A stretch of 64,000 nucleotides of DNA, from contig CATKHK010000119.1 in assembly GCA_949751835.1 (NCBI GenBank), positions 1 to 64,000 of the forward strand. The letters are read 5' to 3'. The stretch is from Blepharisma japonicum. Taxonomy: Eukaryota > Ciliophora > Heterotrichea > Heterotrichida > Blepharismidae. Both the position numbers and the translations under genes were made by a program. The notes under the pieces were generated by a model. That model had not been told where the DNA came from. It worked only from the letters and a program-made list of their open reading frames with translations, and searched no databases. Each line of letters opens with the position of its first letter. Position 1 is the stretch's first letter. Shown here one piece after another: positions 33,021 through 43,386 of this stretch.

Positions 33021-33459
33021 TGGGAATATTTTTTATTAAATTTATACCAAATTTGCATTTTTGGTAAAAATTGTTTGAAATTAGTTTTAAAATCTATTCA
33101 TTTCCGGTCAAAAGTGCACAATTTCAATTTAGTCTAAAAGAGAGCTCAGAAAAATTAGAATTTATAAAATTAGAATGCTTTAGGGAAATTAGGAATAGGA
33201 ATGATTTCAAAGGCAAATAAAACTAGTAGGAACTCACGCTTGTCCGCACAATCTCCAGCTCCTAACGCTTAGTCATTTAATAATTTTACTTATTGAAAAA
33301 TTTATCTTTAGAAGCTATAAAAATAAGAATAGAAAAGAAAGCGCGACCATTATATGAGAAACACATTTTATTTCTTATAAGTTTAAATAACTGTGAAGCT
33401 TATAACCAAAATATTTCCAAAGAAATAACTTTATTTCAATTTATGGCGCCTGTGTTGAA
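33021..33459. other. Intergenic spacer with one less AT-rich patch
   Basis: No gene is supported. A patch at about 33225-33270 is richer in G/C than its surroundings and could be regulatory or a small RNA, but no structure was established. Confidence 0.4.
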
Positions 33460-33996
33460 TTATGCTCTTAGCTTCCCTTTTATTGATTCAAACATATCGG
33501 AAACATTTTGGCCACTTGCAGCTGACACTTCAAAATAATCAAATCTTCTCGAGTCAGCCCAGCTTTCTGCTTCGTTTCTAGGTATAGCTCTTTTATTATT
33601 CAAGTCTGCTTTATTTCCACAAATTGCAAGATAAACATTGTTTGCGCCATACCTATTTGCTTCTCTTAGCCACATGTCAAGGCTATCGAAAGTTCTTCTT
33701 GATGTAATATCATAGACTAATAAAATTCCGTGGCATTCCTTATAAAATTCATTCCTAACCTCGAAAAACTCTGGATGTCCTGATAGATCTCACAAGCACA
33801 TTACTATGCCTCTCATATCCTTTGCAAAAAAATCAACTCCTATTGTAGCTTCATATTTAGTGTCAAATGCATCCATCACTCATTTTCTGATTATTGAGGA
33901 TTTACCTACTGCGGGTTCTCCTAATACTATTAATTTCAGACGTGTTGGATCTTTAGGCTGGGCTATATTGATATTTCTTGTAGAGCTTTCAACCAT
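33460..33996 (-). CDS. RJL-family small GTPase (DNAJC27-like, no J domain)
   Basis: 178 residues, ATG 33996, stop TAA. G-domain motifs: P-loop GEPAVGKSS, switch I TIGVDFF, switch II WDLSGHPEFFEVRNEFYKEC, GNKAD and EVSAAS. The block GHP-F-EVRNEFYK is diagnostic of RJL/DNAJC27, and the switch II Gln is His as is usual there. TGA codes Trp in RKWVMD and LWDLSG. There is no C-terminal prenylation Cys and no DnaJ domain, as in many protist RJLs. RJLs tend to occur in ciliated lineages. Confidence 0.9.
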
Positions 33997-34144
33997 TATC
34001 TTCTATAGATATTAGATAATTTTATGTTGTACTTTAATAAATTTTTCGGTAATTTTATTGAAATTTTGTGAATTAATATTAAGAAAATAAATTATCAATT
34101 TAAGATGTATTTTAGTCATTTTAATATAAACATAGAAGGAATTA

Positions 34145-35536
34145 ATGTTGGTTTTGAAACTTATTCTTATATCAATCGCATCTGCAAATATTTATGTTTT
34201 TTCTCCCGACAAACTACGAATGGATATGTCAACTCGCCACTCTCATGGCCCAATTCCATCATCATTAGCAAACTTTGGGAATCCGCCCTATGGATCAATA
34301 ATAGTCGGAAGAGTTTTTTTGCCCAGAAATGAAAATCAATATAAAGGCTGCAGCCCTCTAGACCACATCAGCTGGGACGATGACCCAGACATCGTAAATT
34401 CCCCAATATTGCTTTTGGAAAGAGGCGGCTGCTCATTTGTAGTAAAAGTAAGAAATGCGCAAAATATCGGTGCATCAGCAGTATTAATAGTGAATAATGT
34501 AGATGGAAGCATAGACCCAATCACTATGATCGATGACGGGACTGCTGGCAACATTGACATTCCTTCCTTGCTGATCACAAAAGCTGACGGAGACTTAATA
34601 AAAGACTACATAAAAAAAGAGAGTTTTCAAACCAGAGTCGCACTTTCTATTAGTTTTGAAATGCCACATCCAGATAACACTGTGGAATACGATATTTGGA
34701 TGACAAGTGGCATCCCTATCATGAGAAAATTTTTATATGATTTTGCCCCTTTTGCAAAGAAATTCAATAATACCAATGCAGTATTTACGCCACATTACGT
34801 TATTTATTATTGTGTGGAATGCAAGGCTGGAGGGTTTAAAACTGATAATCAAGACTGCTATGGAGGTGGGAAGTATTGTTCACCAGACCCTGATGAATAT
34901 GGACCTCTTACAGGAAGAGATGTTTTGGATGAGGGTTTGAGGCAGCTTTGCATTAATAAAGAAAATATAAAAAATCAGAAAGCTTGGTGGGATTATATAA
35001 GAGGGTTCTATGAAATGTGCGGGAATGAGAAAAATTTCACGAAAAAATGCTCGGAAAAAGCTATGGAAAGAGTAAAAATTGACAAGTATTCCATAGAAGA
35101 ATGTGTAAAATCAAGCTTTTCTACTTCAAATTGGGCCTTTTCTGATAACTCTTTGCTAGATGATGAAAAATATGCTCTAGCAGACTCAGGAATCTTATTT
35201 TACCCTTCTATTGTGATCAACAACCAAGTCTATCGTGGAGACTTTGAAGTGAGCGCAGTTATGACCGCTATTTGTGCAGGCTACCAAACAAGGCCAAAAA
35301 TATGTATAGATTATTTTAATGGGCTACTACCTGACGATGACTCAGAAATTAGTGAAGGGGTTGGCGCAGGAACTGTAGTGCTAATAATGGCGTTATGTTT
35401 GTTATTCTTAATTGCAGTTTTAATTGCATATTGGGTTTGGATGAGGAGAGACATGAAAGCAGACATAAGGAGACAAGCAAACTCAGCGATTAATCAATAC
35501 ATTGCGCTGACTGAACAAAACATTAGAAATCATTAA
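34145..35536 (+). CDS. Vacuolar sorting receptor-like PA-domain membrane protein
   Basis: 463 residues with no TGA needed. A signal peptide (about 1-15) is followed by a protease-associated domain (LLLERGGCSFVVKVRNAQNIGA, IPSLLITKADG), then the Cys-rich central domain typical of plant VSRs (MRKFLYDFAPFA, YYCVECKAGG, KYCSPDPD, GRDVLDEGLRQLC, KKCSEKAMERV, PSIVINNQVYRG). One transmembrane helix (about 409-432) leads to a 31-residue cytosolic tail with YIAL, a Yxx-phi-type sorting signal. VSRs carry soluble hydrolases from the Golgi to lysosome-like compartments. EGF repeats of plant VSRs are missing. Confidence 0.88.
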   Translation: MLVLKLILISIASANIYVFSPDKLRMDMSTRHSHGPIPSSLANFGNPPYGSIIVGRVFLPRNENQYKGCSPLDHISWDDDPDIVNSPILLLERGGCSFVVKVRNAQNIGASAVLIVNNVDGSIDPITMIDDGTAGNIDIPSLLITKADGDLIKDYIKKESFQTRVALSISFEMPHPDNTVEYDIWMTSGIPIMRKFLYDFAPFAKKFNNTNAVFTPHYVIYYCVECKAGGFKTDNQDCYGGGKYCSPDPDEYGPLTGRDVLDEGLRQLCINKENIKNQKAWWDYIRGFYEMCGNEKNFTKKCSEKAMERVKIDKYSIEECVKSSFSTSNWAFSDNSLLDDEKYALADSGILFYPSIVINNQVYRGDFEVSAVMTAICAGYQTRPKICIDYFNGLLPDDDSEISEGVGAGTVVLIMALCLLFLIAVLIAYWVWMRRDMKADIRRQANSAINQYIALTEQNIRNH

Positions 35537-35554
35537 AAATTATTATAGAATACA

Positions 35555-37256
35555 TTAAGCTTTTTCTCTGCTAGTTCTGCCTCGATGTCTATGGCTCCCA
35601 TCACCTGTGGTGGGTGCTCTTGGACTTAGTCTAAATGTATTATTTAGAGTCTTATTTCCTTCGAAATCGATGCTGTCATTCAAACCTGGTGTTTTTACCC
35701 TGCCTTTCGAGCTTGGGATCTTAGGAGTTGTCCTACTAGGAGGTCGAGGAGTTGCAACTATAGCAACTATTTCTCTCCCAGTGAGTCTATATTTTAGATG
35801 CTTTTGTCTTGGATTTCCATTTTTTGAATGAGGTGATACTGAGTGTGGTCCAACTTTTGGGGAAAATTTATGAGCATTGATCTGATGAGAGATGCCTCGG
35901 ATATGGTAGTTTTGAGTCATACTTATAGTATTTTCAAGCTTTAATGAGTCAATTTCTCTTGACGCAGAGCCACCTGTGCTTCCTGCTCGATTTGAAACTG
36001 TAGTGTTGGCCAGTCTACGATGCCTTGGATTAAGCGGGGTAATCAGTTGTTCATTCTTTAGCTTAAACAAAGGAGGATGAGGTGCATTTGCTATAGTTTG
36101 ATTAAAGCTTTGGCTTAGCTTATTTTGAGGTTGAGGAATTATATGGGTCAAATCACCTTCTGATAAATAGCTATAATCTGCAATTGAAGTTCCTCCATTT
36201 TGTAAATGCTTTTTCAACAATAAATAATACCTATATAACAATTACGCTGTAGTGATATGGTTATGTTTATTTGCCTCTATACACTTTTGTGCATATTGGG
36301 TATCAATTTTATATTCCTCAAGCCTTTTTAAAATATTTGTATCCACATTGATATAGTCATACCCTACAAGAATTCCTGGACTTGTGTCTTGCTTTACCTG
36401 ATTATACCATGGATGCTGCCTAATTTGATCTATTGTGAACCTTTTGTCGGGGTCAGTGTTCAATATGCATTTTAAGAAGTCTTTTGCTTCTGTCGAAATG
36501 AACTTTGGACACTGATATTCTCCAGCAATGATTTTTTTATATAATTGCCCTGTATTAGGGTCTTCAAATGGCAAATAGCCACATATCATAGCAAATAAAA
36601 TAACTCCAGAGCTCCAAATATCCACCCTGGAACCCACATATTTTTTTCCTTGTATCATTTCAGGAGCTGCATAGCATGGACTTCCACATGCCGTTTTCAG
36701 CAGTTCTCCAGGCTTATAAGTATTACTAAGACCAAAATCTACGATTTTGATATTTTTATTATGATCGAGTAATAAGTTTTCAGGCTTTAAATCTCTATGT
36801 ACAACATTCAGCTTGTGAATGTACTCGATCCCTGCAATTATTTGTTGAAAAAATCTGCAGGCTTCATTTTCCTTGATTCTGGTATTGGCAACGATATAGT
36901 CAAAAAGCTCGCCACCGTTAGCGTATTCCATAATCAAGTAGAGCTTAGAAGGTGTTTCAATGATCTAATTGTTCAATACCTCATAAAGCTGGATAATATT
37001 CGTATGCCGGATGAGCTTCAAGATGTGGATTTCTCTTGAAACTCTTTCCACATCTGCAACGTCGCAGATTCGATCTTTTTCCAAAACTTTTATTGCAACT
37101 TTTTCCATTGTTAAGTTGTGACTACCTAGTTTGACTTTTCCGAAAGTTCCTTCTCCTATTGCTCGGCCAAGGAGGTAGTTACCAATATTTTTACTTTTAA
37201 CTACAGTAGTTCGGTCTTTTGAGGTTTGATTTTCAGACCTGTGTAAATTCTTACAT
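35555..37256 (-). CDS. SNF1/AMPK-type Ser/Thr kinase with UBA-like region
   Basis: 551 residues in four exons (37255-37256, 36980-37238, 36246-36964, 35555-36230) after removal of 16, 15 and 15 nt introns. The kinase is complete: GEGTFGKVKLG, VAIKVLE (Lys51), HRDLKPENLLL, DFGLS and activation loop LKTACGSPCYAAPE with the AMPK-type Thr. A UBA-like helix block (KHNHITTAYYLLLKKH) follows, then a Ser/Pro/Arg-rich tail of about 210 residues. The first intron falls inside the start codon (AT|G); without it no in-frame ATG precedes the kinase domain and an in-frame TAA lies upstream. Likely an energy- or stress-sensing kinase. Confidence 0.93.
36231..36245 (-). other. 15 nt intron in the SNF1/AMPK-type kinase
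   Basis: GTAATTGTTATATAG on the minus strand, phase 2. Unspliced it stops the kinase at TAA; removal joins HNHITTA to YYLLLKKH. Confidence 0.92.
36965..36979 (-). other. 15 nt intron in the SNF1/AMPK-type kinase
   Basis: GTATTGAACAATTAG on the minus strand, phase 0. Removal joins NIIQLYE to IIETPSKLYLIMEY, a conserved kinase stretch; unspliced it brings in TAG. Confidence 0.93.
37239..37254 (-). other. 16 nt intron splitting the kinase start codon
   Basis: GTAAGAATTTACACAG on the minus strand between AT (37256-37255) and G (37238). Splicing creates ATG TCT GAA (Met-Ser-Glu). Confidence 0.75.
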
Positions 37257-37602
37257 TTTTAACTTGATTATTAAACAATAAATAAGATGAGGAATCAAAA
37301 TGCTTTGCTTTGATGAAATTTAGGTAATATTATTTAATTTATTAGCTTATATTTTCTTTTCGTAGACACATAAAATTTCGAAATCACTCATACGATGTGC
37401 CTTTTGTTATTAACTATCTAATACTTGCTATAAATATTCTAACTTATTATTTGATAAGGAAATTTTTTTAATTAAATTATTCCAGTGTGATTTTTCCTCG
37501 TATATTCTCAAAGAAAATCGCAAGGTCTAATATTTTTCATTTGTTATGCAGACAGAAGTGAACTTTTTTTTAGGTTATCAATAGCAACTTAAAATAATAA
37601 AT
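37257..37602. other. Intergenic spacer, no gene seen
   Basis: About 345 bp between the kinase start and the SF3B5 stop, both on the minus strand. It should hold the kinase promoter; no motif is identified. Confidence 0.6.
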
Positions 37603-37854
37603 TTACTTTTTTGGAGGAGGCGGCCCACAGGGCTGCACCATCTTCCAAAGCATGTTATGCTTCATTCTTGAAGTACTTTCGTTTTCAGCTACAGCCATAT
37701 AAAGCATCCTTGAATGATGTCCTATATGTGACGCAAGAGAATCTCTTCTTATTGTGCACCCCCATTCCCATTTAGTTGTGTCAGCGTTTCCAGCTCCAGT
37801 ATATTTTTGTTGAAGATGCTCTAGCTGTACTTGTGCATTCCACCTCTCTGACAT
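37603..37854 (-). CDS. SF3B5: Splicing factor 3B subunit 5 (SF3b10)
   Basis: 83 residues, the usual length; ATG 37854, stop TAA. The family signature is plain: VQLEHLQQKYTGAGNADTTKWEW, RDSLASHIGHHSRMLYMAVAENES and MLWKMVQPCGPPPPKK. SF3B5 is a small core subunit of SF3b, the U2 snRNP complex that holds the branch-point duplex. Its conservation matters here because the introns of this genome are 15-16 nt long, so the branch adenine sits only a few bases from both splice sites. Confidence 0.97.
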   Translation of the reverse strand: MSERWNAQVQLEHLQQKYTGAGNADTTKWEWGCTIRRDSLASHIGHHSRMLYMAVAENESTSRMKHNMLWKMVQPCGPPPPKK

Positions 37855-37937
37855 AATTAAATTATAATATTTTTAACTATAAAACCTATATTTCACATCG
37901 GAGCTAAATAATTTATATAATTTTTCATCAATAATCT

Positions 37938-38321
37938 CTATATACTCTTATTGCCCATTGCTTCTAAAAATTTAGACTGCTTTGCTATCTCACCAAGTAG
38001 TTCAGATTGGTAAAAGTCTTTTGATGACATTATGCATTGAGTATAATCGCGCATTGAGGTGTTATTAAAATACTCGCTACATCTTTGATGGCAAATTTCT
38101 TCAAGCTTCTGTGGATCTTTATCATTTAAAATTTCATTTAGCCGATTTACTTTTTCTTGACAAACAGCTTCTCAGTCACTGCCGCACACCATTAATTGAT
38201 TTCGGATTCTGGCTAATTTCCCATGAGTATCTTCGTATTCCTTGTTTCCTCTTAGTGGTTCAGAGCTTTTATTGAATTTCTGGTTATATCTTTCTCAGAA
38301 ATTCTTATTGACTCTATCCAT
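37938..38321 (-). CDS. Small Cys-containing protein, family unknown
   Basis: 127 residues, ATG 38321 to TAG 37938, with TGA Trp in NFWERY and GSDWEAVC. It is highly polar and probably helical. Cysteines are spaced VCGSDWEAVC, EEICHQRC and YTQC, faintly like twin-Cys helical-hairpin (CHCH-type) proteins, but the spacing is not the standard C-x9-C. It is packed between SF3B5 (83 bp) and importin alpha (26 bp) on the same strand. The charge pattern and fit into the compact cluster support a real gene; function not assigned. Confidence 0.72.
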
Positions 38322-38347
38322 TTATAAGATTATAATTATATTTTCAT

Positions 38348-39901
38348 TTAAGAAAACTCAAAGTGAGCTGTTGGCTCGACAACTTTATGATTTTCATCCT
38401 CATCACGAACTCCAAAGAAACGTGTGAGAATTTCTTTGGATTTAGATGCCACTTTTTTATTTTGATGGAATTCTAGCTTCATAAGTTCATCCAATAAACC
38501 TGTACTATCAAAAATAGTCACCATTTCATTACAGCTAAGGGAGTTCGTATTGTAAGCTATTAAAAGTCCAAGGCATGCTCTAAGCACATATTCTAAAAGC
38601 TGTGGATTGCTATCATTTCTCAGCAAATCTTTAAACTTCTCAACAAGGCCTAGTCTAACCATCACAGATGCTTCTTTATAATCAAGCTGTACACACAGAT
38701 TAAAAAATGCCACAACTGCATCAAGCCTAACAGAGCTATCTCGGTCACTTAATCCATTTAACGCAATTTCATGCAGATTCTCGATGAAAATACAACTGAT
38801 TTGTTCTTTAGTTCCAGCAGCAAGATTACTGAGTGCTCAATATCCCTCTTTTCTAATCGGTTGATTTTCATCTTGAATAGCGTATTTAATTAGTTGTATT
38901 CCATTTGCATCAATTGCAGCCTGTGCATGGATTACATCACCTCCTAAAAAATTTCCAAATATTTTAATTACTAAATACTTCTCTTTTGTTTCATTTGAGA
39001 AATAAAGGCTAGCTACGATTTGTGGGAGTCCATAATTTATAACAGCTTGCACCATTTCTGCTGTTCCTGAAGTAATATAAAATAAAATTCAAAGGCAATT
39101 AAGGCGGATTTCTATAACTTGGCTGCCAATTACTTTTCTTGTGATTGAAATAATTCTTTCTACTTGATCAATTGAATATTTTCTGGAAGAAAGAGCCAGC
39201 ATACTAAGAGCCCAAACTAAATTTTTTACTATAGAGTGGTTTGGATTAGTGATCAAAGTTGTGTCTAAAAAGTTAATAATTACATCTAAGCACCCTTTAG
39301 CAACTAGATATTCGCGGCTACCTAAAAAATCTCCAGCAATATTTCCTATAGTAATAAAAACATTTTCAGAGATTTCAAGGTGCTCATAAGTAACCAGTGA
39401 AAGGCAGGCTTCTACTATGCCAAGGTTTAAAAGACTTTCGATAAACCGATGTTCTCCGTTTGTCAAATTTACAAGAATTCAAGTTGCTTCAGCTTGAACT
39501 GGCAAGGGCAGATTAGGGTTAGCATAGCTGATATAAACAGGAAAAAGTTCCAGCTGCGAGTGCTTACTTATATCAGGGTTTTTACTAGCAGATAAATGTT
39601 TTCTTGCCAGCTGCAATGCTTCAAATTTTACATTTTCAGGATATTCCCCAACCAAAGTTGCATAAATATCTTCTAATGATTTATTTTGTTCTTTCACTGT
39701 TTTGGCTTTTATGCTTGGACTATAAAAATCATTATAAATAGGCTCAGGTTTGTCTTTAAGTCCTAGTCTTTTTTTTCTAGCATGCTCATAACGTTTTGAT
39801 TTCCTCAGCTCAACGTTATGTTCTGCTCTTTTAAGTTGAAGCAGCTCGCTATCTCCTGATTGCAAATAAGCTTTGTTTCTTTCTTGGAATCTTTCGCTCA
39901 T
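38348..39901 (-). CDS. KPNA: Importin alpha (karyopherin alpha)
   Basis: 517 residues, a normal length; four blocks are joined by three TGA Trp codons (TWILVNLTNGE, LWILFYITSG, YWALSNLAAG), each the conserved armadillo Trp-x-x-x-Asn position that binds nuclear localisation signals. The basic N-terminus (ELRKSKRYEHARKKRLG) fits an importin-beta-binding domain. Armadillo repeats then fill the protein, with FITIGNIAGD and LVWALSMLAL. It carries NLS cargo into nuclei with importin beta. It diverges from the canonical type in several repeats, so it may be one of several ciliate isoforms serving different nuclei. Confidence 0.93.
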
Positions 39902-39961
39902 TAGATAATAATGCCGCCAAGCAGTTTTAATTATAAATCTATTTATTGCATTAATTATGAA

Positions 39962-40942
39962 CTAAAAAAATCCCAGTCTCCTTGGATTTGGAGAATTATG
40001 TCGAAAAGCTTTTCGGCTGTCCTTTCATATGTACTCTATATATTCATCAGAATCATAATCATAGTTAGCCGGTTTTTTCTTGTGTGCTTTATTTTTCTGG
40101 TTTTTTTGGATATCATTTTTCCTCGTTTTTACTTGGCAAAGCTCTTTTCCTTCATTAAAGCCGCCTGAACTAACACTGATTGCTTTTTCTTTGAGGCTTT
40201 CTAAATTTACAAACTCTTTTTTAGAAATTATTTGTTTGTTTTTAGACTTCTTGACTTTTGTCTGAAAAGACCTAGGCCTATCTGGTGCTTCTTCGATTGA
40301 TATGTCGCTTATCATTTGTTCGACTTCTGGGTCTCAGTTTTCTAGCTCATCGATTTTTTCTATAATTTCACCTGCAATTTTCTTATATCATGGATCATGC
40401 TTTTTTCTCTTTTTCACTATTTGTTCAAAAACCCCTTCCCCATAACGGTTAAGAAGTTCTTCGAATCTTTGATCTAGCTCATTACTCAAATTTTCCTTCA
40501 TTCTTACAGCTGACTCATCAGTATGCTGATAAAATGTTTTTAAGCTGAATCCGTATTTATATGAGAATAAATAGTTTTCTTCTTGCTTTAAAGCCTGTGA
40601 AGCTGAAAATGCGATATCTGATTGCACATGGAATTTATTGGATTTTCTCCTAGCTGTCATAAAAGGTGTGCTGATTGCAGACTCTGACCGATATGCACTG
40701 TATTCGTCTTCTATCTTTCCTTTCTCTTTTGTCAAAATTTCGTTTTCGAGTTCTAATTCTTTAAGCCTTGCCAACTGAGAAGATAATTGCTTTTGCTGTT
40801 TTCGCACTAGCTCTGGTAAGGTTATATTAGACATGGTATTGAGTTTTCTGTCGTCTTGAAAACTGAACTTTTTGAGGTCTTGGGCTCCATAGTCAGTTTC
40901 AAACTCAAAAAATTTTCCATCATAAGAAGCTGAAGTCAGCAT
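39962..40942 (-). CDS. Coiled-coil basic protein, family unknown
   Basis: 326 residues, ATG 40942; the true stop is TAG 39962, because the earlier TGA at 40025 is read as Trp. A coiled coil (about residues 45-85, KQLSSQLARLKELELENEIL) is followed by a region with FSYKYGFSLKTFYQ, then a long Lys-rich tail with acidic patches (DYDSDEYIEYIW). It resembles nuclear or cytoskeletal scaffold proteins in composition only. It starts 169 bp from the amylase stop and ends 60 bp from importin alpha. Function unknown. Confidence 0.78.
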
Positions 40943-41111
40943 GCTTGATCAAAATTACTACCAATAGAATTAACAATTTATCGGATAAAGAGATATTTTT
41001 CTATTAGATTAGAGAATATTAATAAATTGTTTTAATGTGAAGATTGAATCATTTAGAGACTAATTTGAAATTATTTATGATTTTAAGTATAATAAACGAG
41101 TAATTATTAGG

Positions 41112-42491
41112 TTACTCAGAAACCATCATGGATTGAGGCATGTAGAGTTTTACTTCTCCGTTCAAAAGAACTACGTTTAATGCTCCATTAGTAATGGTAA
41201 CACAATCACCCTGCCAGAAAATGTTGCATACAACTTGACCGTTAGTATATGGGTTATAAGTAACTGAATACTGAATATTATTAGGAGAGTTGGTAAAGGC
41301 CATAGTCGCTAACCCCCTTGAAAAGCAGTAGAAGTTTGATTGTGCATATCTCTCAATCCAAGGATAATTCCACAACTGCATCTGCTTTCTATATTTCACA
41401 ATTTGCGTCACGAAAATGTACATCTCTGAAGTTGTTTGGTTTAAATAAGGCCAAAGGACTTCTCTACAATAAGGATCTGGCCCTCCACTGAAGCCTTGTT
41501 CATCTCCATAATAAATGATTGGAATACCTAGTGTAGTAACACTCCATGCAAGTGCGTTCTTGAATGCGTTCAAATTGCTAGTGCCATTCAAGAACCTTGG
41601 GTTATCATGATTATCTACAAAGGATCCCAAAATAGTTTGGTCTGGAAAGACAAGGCAGCTATTCATAAAAGCTCTACAGTTTCACATCTGCTGTCCTTGC
41701 TGAAAAACATTTCTCATCATGAAGAACAGAGGATAGTTCAAAATCCCATCCAAACATCCTTGATAAGTTGCACAATAATCAGGATCTCCATTGAAGGTCT
41801 CTCCAACTGTATAGACTCCGGCGCTCATAGAAAATTCAGCCCAAAAATCCATCGGGACTTCAATAGCAGTGTCGACCCTTAGCCCATCAAACCCGAACTT
41901 ATTCACGATCCAATGGATCCAGCTTTTCAAGGTTTGTCTTACAAAAGGATTTTCTTGTGCCAAATCAGGTAAGGTGCCGAGCCAGCAGTATTCGACGTTA
42001 GTTTGGTTGTTCCAGTCGCTGATCTCGCAGTAAGGATGATAATATTTCTCATTATTGAAAGGGTTTATTTCAGTATAATTAGGTGTGACTGGCCCAACGT
42101 GGTTAGCTACGACATCAAGCATCACATACATCCCTCTTGAGTGGCACGCATTAACTAAATTAAGAAGGTCTTGCTCAGTTCCAAAATTTGGATTAACTCC
42201 ATATAAATCTATAGCTGCATAGCCATGGTAAGCACCAGGATAATTTACAGGGATTGGGGAAATCCAGATGGCGTCAAAACCCATATTTTGGATATAGTCA
42301 AGGTTTTGAGTTATCCCATTGAAGGTTCCTCCACAATAATTCCCCAAGTTTGGACAAGGCGAATTGTCTCCATTTCCTCTTGAAAAGCGGTCAGTTAAGA
42401 GCTGATATATTGTCCGGGATCTCCATTGATCTTTTGTAGCAGCATTTGTGGAAGAAAAGAAAGTGGCAAGGAGTAATAATAAGTTCCACAT
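41112..42491 (-). CDS. Secreted alpha-amylase, GH13 fungal-type
   Basis: 459 residues with signal peptide MWNLLLLLATFFSSTNA. GH13 motifs are complete: DVVANH (region I), GLRVDTA with the nucleophile Asp (II), VGETFNGD with the acid Glu (III) and FVDNHDNPRF (IV). Other family marks are YQLLTDRFSRGNGD, YCGGTF and the GYDAIWISP-type segment GFDAIWISPI. One TGA (GQQMWNCRAF) is Trp, which joins two otherwise separate frames. The closest class is the TAKA-amylase group of fungi and protists. It likely digests starch of food prey in food vacuoles or outside the cell. Confidence 0.96.
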
Positions 42492-42571
42492 TTATATGGG
42501 TCCTTATCTTTTTGAAAAAGAGAAATTTTGCTTTTTAAGTCAATGAATTATTTAAATAGAAGGTTAACTTT

Positions 42572-42910
42572 TTATTGAGGAATCTGTATAGGCGTGATTT
42601 GCTTATTTAAGAACTTGTAGACCTTGCTTTTAATCCAGTCTTTGTTGTGAGGAGCGAATGTTCTTGTTTCTTCAGTGAACACCAAGCAGATAATTTCTGG
42701 AATACTTTCAATGTAATCGTAGAGCTCGCTAAGATCATAAGTAAAAGTGATCCTATCTGGCCTTTCTAGCCTTAATTGATCCTCATAAGTTTTTACGATA
42801 AATTCGATGCACTTATCAAGTGTTTTAAAGTCATAGAAAGTTCTTGATTCTTGATTGGGGTTCTTTTGAACCAAAAGAAGAGTTTGGCTACCTGATTGCT
42901 TAAGAGACAT
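42572..42910 (-). CDS. ERH: Enhancer of rudimentary homolog
   Basis: 112 residues, ATG 42910, TAA stop. The ERH pattern is clear: TLLLVQ, TFYDFKTLDKCIEFIVKTYE, ITFTYDLSELYDYIES and TFAPHNKDWIKSKVYKFL. ERH is a small dimeric nuclear protein that partners splicing, RNA-processing and small-RNA/heterochromatin factors. It is divergent from MCM5, with 476 bp between the starts. Confidence 0.95.
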   Translation of the reverse strand: MSLKQSGSQTLLLVQKNPNQESRTFYDFKTLDKCIEFIVKTYEDQLRLERPDRITFTYDLSELYDYIESIPEIICLVFTEETRTFAPHNKDWIKSKVYKFLNKQITPIQIPQ

Positions 42911-43386
42911 TTCTATTTAAAATTTAATATGAAACCAACACTAGTTATTGAATAATTAAACCAATAATCCATAAATGAAATCAAAATAATTTTAATAATT
43001 AATAACTAGATAAAGCAAACATTATTGCTGTAAGAAATCTTTATAAGTATTATAGTTTGGATAAAAATTCACATCATAAATGTATAATCATTAAGATTGA
43101 AGTTTTTACTTAATTAAGGAGGTTTTATCTACTGATTAACTAAATTGAAGTTGATAATAATTTATTTTTTTCTATAATAGTAATAAATTAATCATAATCG
43201 TAAAAAATTCTCTATTTGGCTTCTTCAAAATATTCCTAAAAAACCTCTCTAAAAAGTGCAATTATAAAATAGAATAGGAAACCAAAAATGGCAGATCGTT
43301 AAAAGTCAATATTTAATTAGCAAAGCCTATATTTTGCAATATTTTCCACTTCTAACTTTTAGTAATTTATTCCCGCCTTTATAATA
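42911..43386. promoter_or_regulatory. Divergent promoter region between ERH and MCM5
   Basis: AT-rich 476 bp with no gene. It must serve both ERH (minus) and MCM5 (plus). The only striking motif is a GC-rich octamer just upstream of the MCM5 start, listed separately. Confidence 0.55.
43370..43377 (+). promoter_or_regulatory. E2F-like site upstream of MCM5
   Basis: TTCCCGCC lies 9 bp before the MCM5 ATG in an otherwise AT-rich spacer. E2F/DP factors bind TTTSSCGC-type sites in MCM promoters of plants and animals, and ciliates have E2F-like proteins. Position so near the ATG could also place it in the 5' UTR. Confidence 0.35.

Noticed and set aside
40025-40027. TGA as the stop of the coiled-coil gene before importin alpha
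   Set aside because: TGA is Trp in this code; the frame continues to TAG at 39962 and still leaves 60 bp before the next gene.
41112-42491. Alpha-amylase as a broken gene with an internal stop
   Set aside because: The break is a TGA at a Trp position and the same reading works across dozens of genes, so the gene is intact under the UGA=Trp code.
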